Shown here: positions 16,129 to 17,084 of the stretch, piece by piece
Layout: the number at the start of each line of letters is the position of its first letter
How positions within the stretch are numbered: position 1 is the first letter of the stretch
Position numbers and translations under genes: made by a program
The notes under the pieces: model-generated
The model's input: only the letters and a program-made list of their open reading frames with translations
What the model was told of the DNA's origin: nothing
The model's database searches: none
Assembly (NCBI GenBank): GCA_016932035.1
Contig: JAFGDR010000006.1
Location: 1-17,084, forward strand
DNA from: Candidatus Cloacimonadota bacterium
Lineage (GTDB): Bacteria > Cloacimonadota > Cloacimonadia > JGIOTU-2
Direction: 5' to 3'
DNA length: 17,084 nt

Positions 16129-16168
16129 TAAATATCTTACTATTAATGAATTATTAAAATTATTTAAC

Positions 16169-16200
16169 AAAAAAAATGCCCCCAATATTTCTATTGGGGG
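16169..16200 (-). terminator. Intrinsic terminator of the surface-protein gene
   Basis: On the minus strand CCCCCAATA (16200-16192), loop GAAA (16191-16188), and TATTGGGGG (16187-16179) form a perfect nine-base-pair stem with a GNRA tetraloop, followed by CA and eight T (16176-16169). It begins 22 bases after the stop codon of the surface-protein gene and marks the end of that transcript. Confidence 0.92.
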
Positions 16201-16222
16201 TCATGAAAAATTAATCGATTCG

Positions 16223-17084
16223 TTACTTCATCAACATCATTTTTCGGACACTATTTTCAGCACCATCAAATCGATAAAAATATACACCGCTCGAAACCTC
16301 ATCACCATATTGATCTGTTCCATCCCATATAAGAGTTCCCGATTGATCGAGTAATGGAAAACGTCTGACCAATCTACCTTTGATATCAAATATCTCGAGT
16401 GTTAAGGATCGATTTGCAGCAGGGATCGAATATGCTATCGATGTCTCGGTTTGGAAAGGATTAGGATGATTTCGTAACAATATCATATCTGACTGATTGG
16501 GTGGATCGACACTTACAGGCGGTATTTTCATAAAGGAGTAATATCGCGACATCAAAGCTGCTTTAGTATTGTCACCGGTACCATCGATTATTGAACCAAA
16601 TAGGACCGAGCTCATCATAGCTCTGTATGACCCATCCGGTCCATCCCAGTAGGTTACGCGTCCTATGCCGTCCTGCGACTGAACACAAACTCCTGCTGAT
16701 GCTGCACCGAGTTCATCTACGCCATAGTCAGATTCTGTTGCATATTGATAATTTACATCTATTGGATCAGCAAAACTGCCGGGAGTTCCAGATAAAGATT
16801 GCACATTGAAATATTCACCATCACCAATAAAATTGTTTCCAAAATAATTAAAAAGATCTGTTCCTTGCAGGTTTAATGCAACATCAATACCCTCAATATA
16901 AACAGATTTTCCTGATTCGATATAATCGATGATCTGCTGCTGTTCTGTTGGACCAACCTGGCCCGGAGGAGTAGTTCCTCAGCCAAAACACCAATGTCCC
17001 AATGTAATGAACAGCATATCGTAATCCTGAAGATTTGTGGGAAGATAGCTGAGTACCGTATAGGATAAGGGGATTGTATTCAAT
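16223..17084 (-). CDS. Secreted/surface protein with C-terminal FlgD-like (type IX-type) sorting domain; 5' end outside window; in-frame TGA
   Basis: The minus-strand frame is open from the window edge (first full codon at 17083) to the TAA at 16223, except for one TGA at 16981-16979. Before the TGA it reads LSYLPTNLQDYDMLFITLGHWCFG; after it GTTPPGQVGPTEQQQIIDYI, then GKSVYIEGIDVALNL. Both sides look like one alpha/beta domain of the kind seen in large exported proteins, where a YD.lF..LG strand precedes a helix and a YIEG strand. No ATG, GTG or TTG occurs after the TGA until a GTG at 16804, well inside the domain, so a separate downstream gene is unlikely. The last 80 residues form a sorting domain: NHPNPFQTETSIAYSIP, LEIFDIKGRLVRRF, IWDGTDQYGDEVSSGVYFYR, ending KMMLMK. 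The gene is therefore a pseudogene or sequencing error, or it reads the TGA as an amino acid. Function unknown. Confidence 0.75.
16950..16981 (-). other. In-frame TGA with adjacent hairpin (possible selenocysteine insertion site)
   Basis: On the minus strand the TGA (16981-16979) is followed 14 bases later by GGGCC (16964-16960), loop AGGTT (16959-16955) and GGTCC (16954-16950), a five-pair stem with one G-U pair. The loop begins 20 bases after the TGA, within the range known for bacterial SECIS elements, and resembles the AGGUCU loop of E. coli fdhF. The TGA codon is the fourth of C-F-G-(TGA), a CxxU-like order. A second small stem, GAGGA/TCCTC with loop ACTAC (16980-16966), also lies here and would compete only slightly. 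The match is short and may be chance. Confidence 0.25.

Noticed and set aside
16024-16222. A tRNA gene before rimP, as with metY in E. coli
   Set aside because: The two hairpins here are terminator-like; no cloverleaf, T-loop GTTCRA motif or acceptor stem can be built.
16979-16981. TGA as a general sense codon (Trp or Gly code variants)
   Set aside because: ispD, ispF and the DUF503 gene all end with TGA at exactly the expected length and overlap with the next start, so TGA is a normal stop in this genome.
1-17084. CRISPR array, insertion sequence, phage genes or a defence system
   Set aside because: No regularly spaced repeats, terminal inverted repeats, transposase or nuclease-type genes are visible; nearly every base is taken by recognisable housekeeping or polysaccharide genes.

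Overview
All recognisable genes in this window lie on the minus strand, so it reads from high to low coordinates. The organism looks like a low-GC Gram-negative bacterium of the FCB type. Three things suggest this: (i) the surface protein at the right edge ends in a FlgD-like/type IX secretion-type sorting domain (NHPNPF ... WDGTDQYG ... SSGVYFYR ... KMMLMK); (ii) there is a Wzx/Wzy-type polysaccharide export set that includes an SLBB-domain export protein; (iii) the translation genes follow a rimP-nusA-ylxR-ylxQ-infB-ylxP-rbfA-nrnA-truB-ribF order. Cloacimonadota or a neighbouring candidate phylum is my best guess, from family resemblance only. Stop codons TAA, TAG and TGA are all used, so the code is standard.

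Layout. (1) 16223-17084: C-terminal part of a secreted or surface protein, interrupted by an in-frame TGA at 16979-16981 and followed by a strong intrinsic terminator (16169-16200). (2) 16024-16222: intergenic region with candidate promoter elements and, just before rimP, a terminator-like hairpin with a T6 tract (16041-16067) that could be an attenuator. (3) 5758-16023: thirteen tightly packed genes: rimP, nusA, ylxR, an L7Ae-family gene (ylxQ-like), infB, a DUF503 gene (ylxP-like), rbfA, an nrnA-like DHH phosphoesterase, truB, ribF, ispD, ispF and hutI. They cover ribosome maturation, transcription elongation, translation initiation, RNA turnover and modification, flavin cofactors, the MEP isoprenoid pathway and one histidine-degradation enzyme. 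(4) 1-5757: five surface-polysaccharide genes (SLBB export protein, Wzz-like chain-length/co-polymerase protein, Wzx flippase, Wzy polymerase, and a glycosyltransferase cut by the left edge). This part is visibly more A+T-rich in its distal 3.3 kb.

The 18 genes from rimP to the glycosyltransferase have gaps of at most 41 bases and many overlaps (TGATG, ATGA, TAATG), so translational coupling is likely. A good sigma-70-like promoter at the very end of hutI (5771-5798) suggests the polysaccharide genes can also be transcribed separately. I see no tRNA, rRNA, CRISPR, insertion sequence or phage gene.

The most notable observation is the in-frame TGA in the surface protein. It gives a C-x-x-(TGA) arrangement and is followed at bacterial-SECIS distance by a small hairpin with loop AGGUU. 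This is either a selenocysteine site or, more conservatively, a nonsense mutation or sequencing error.
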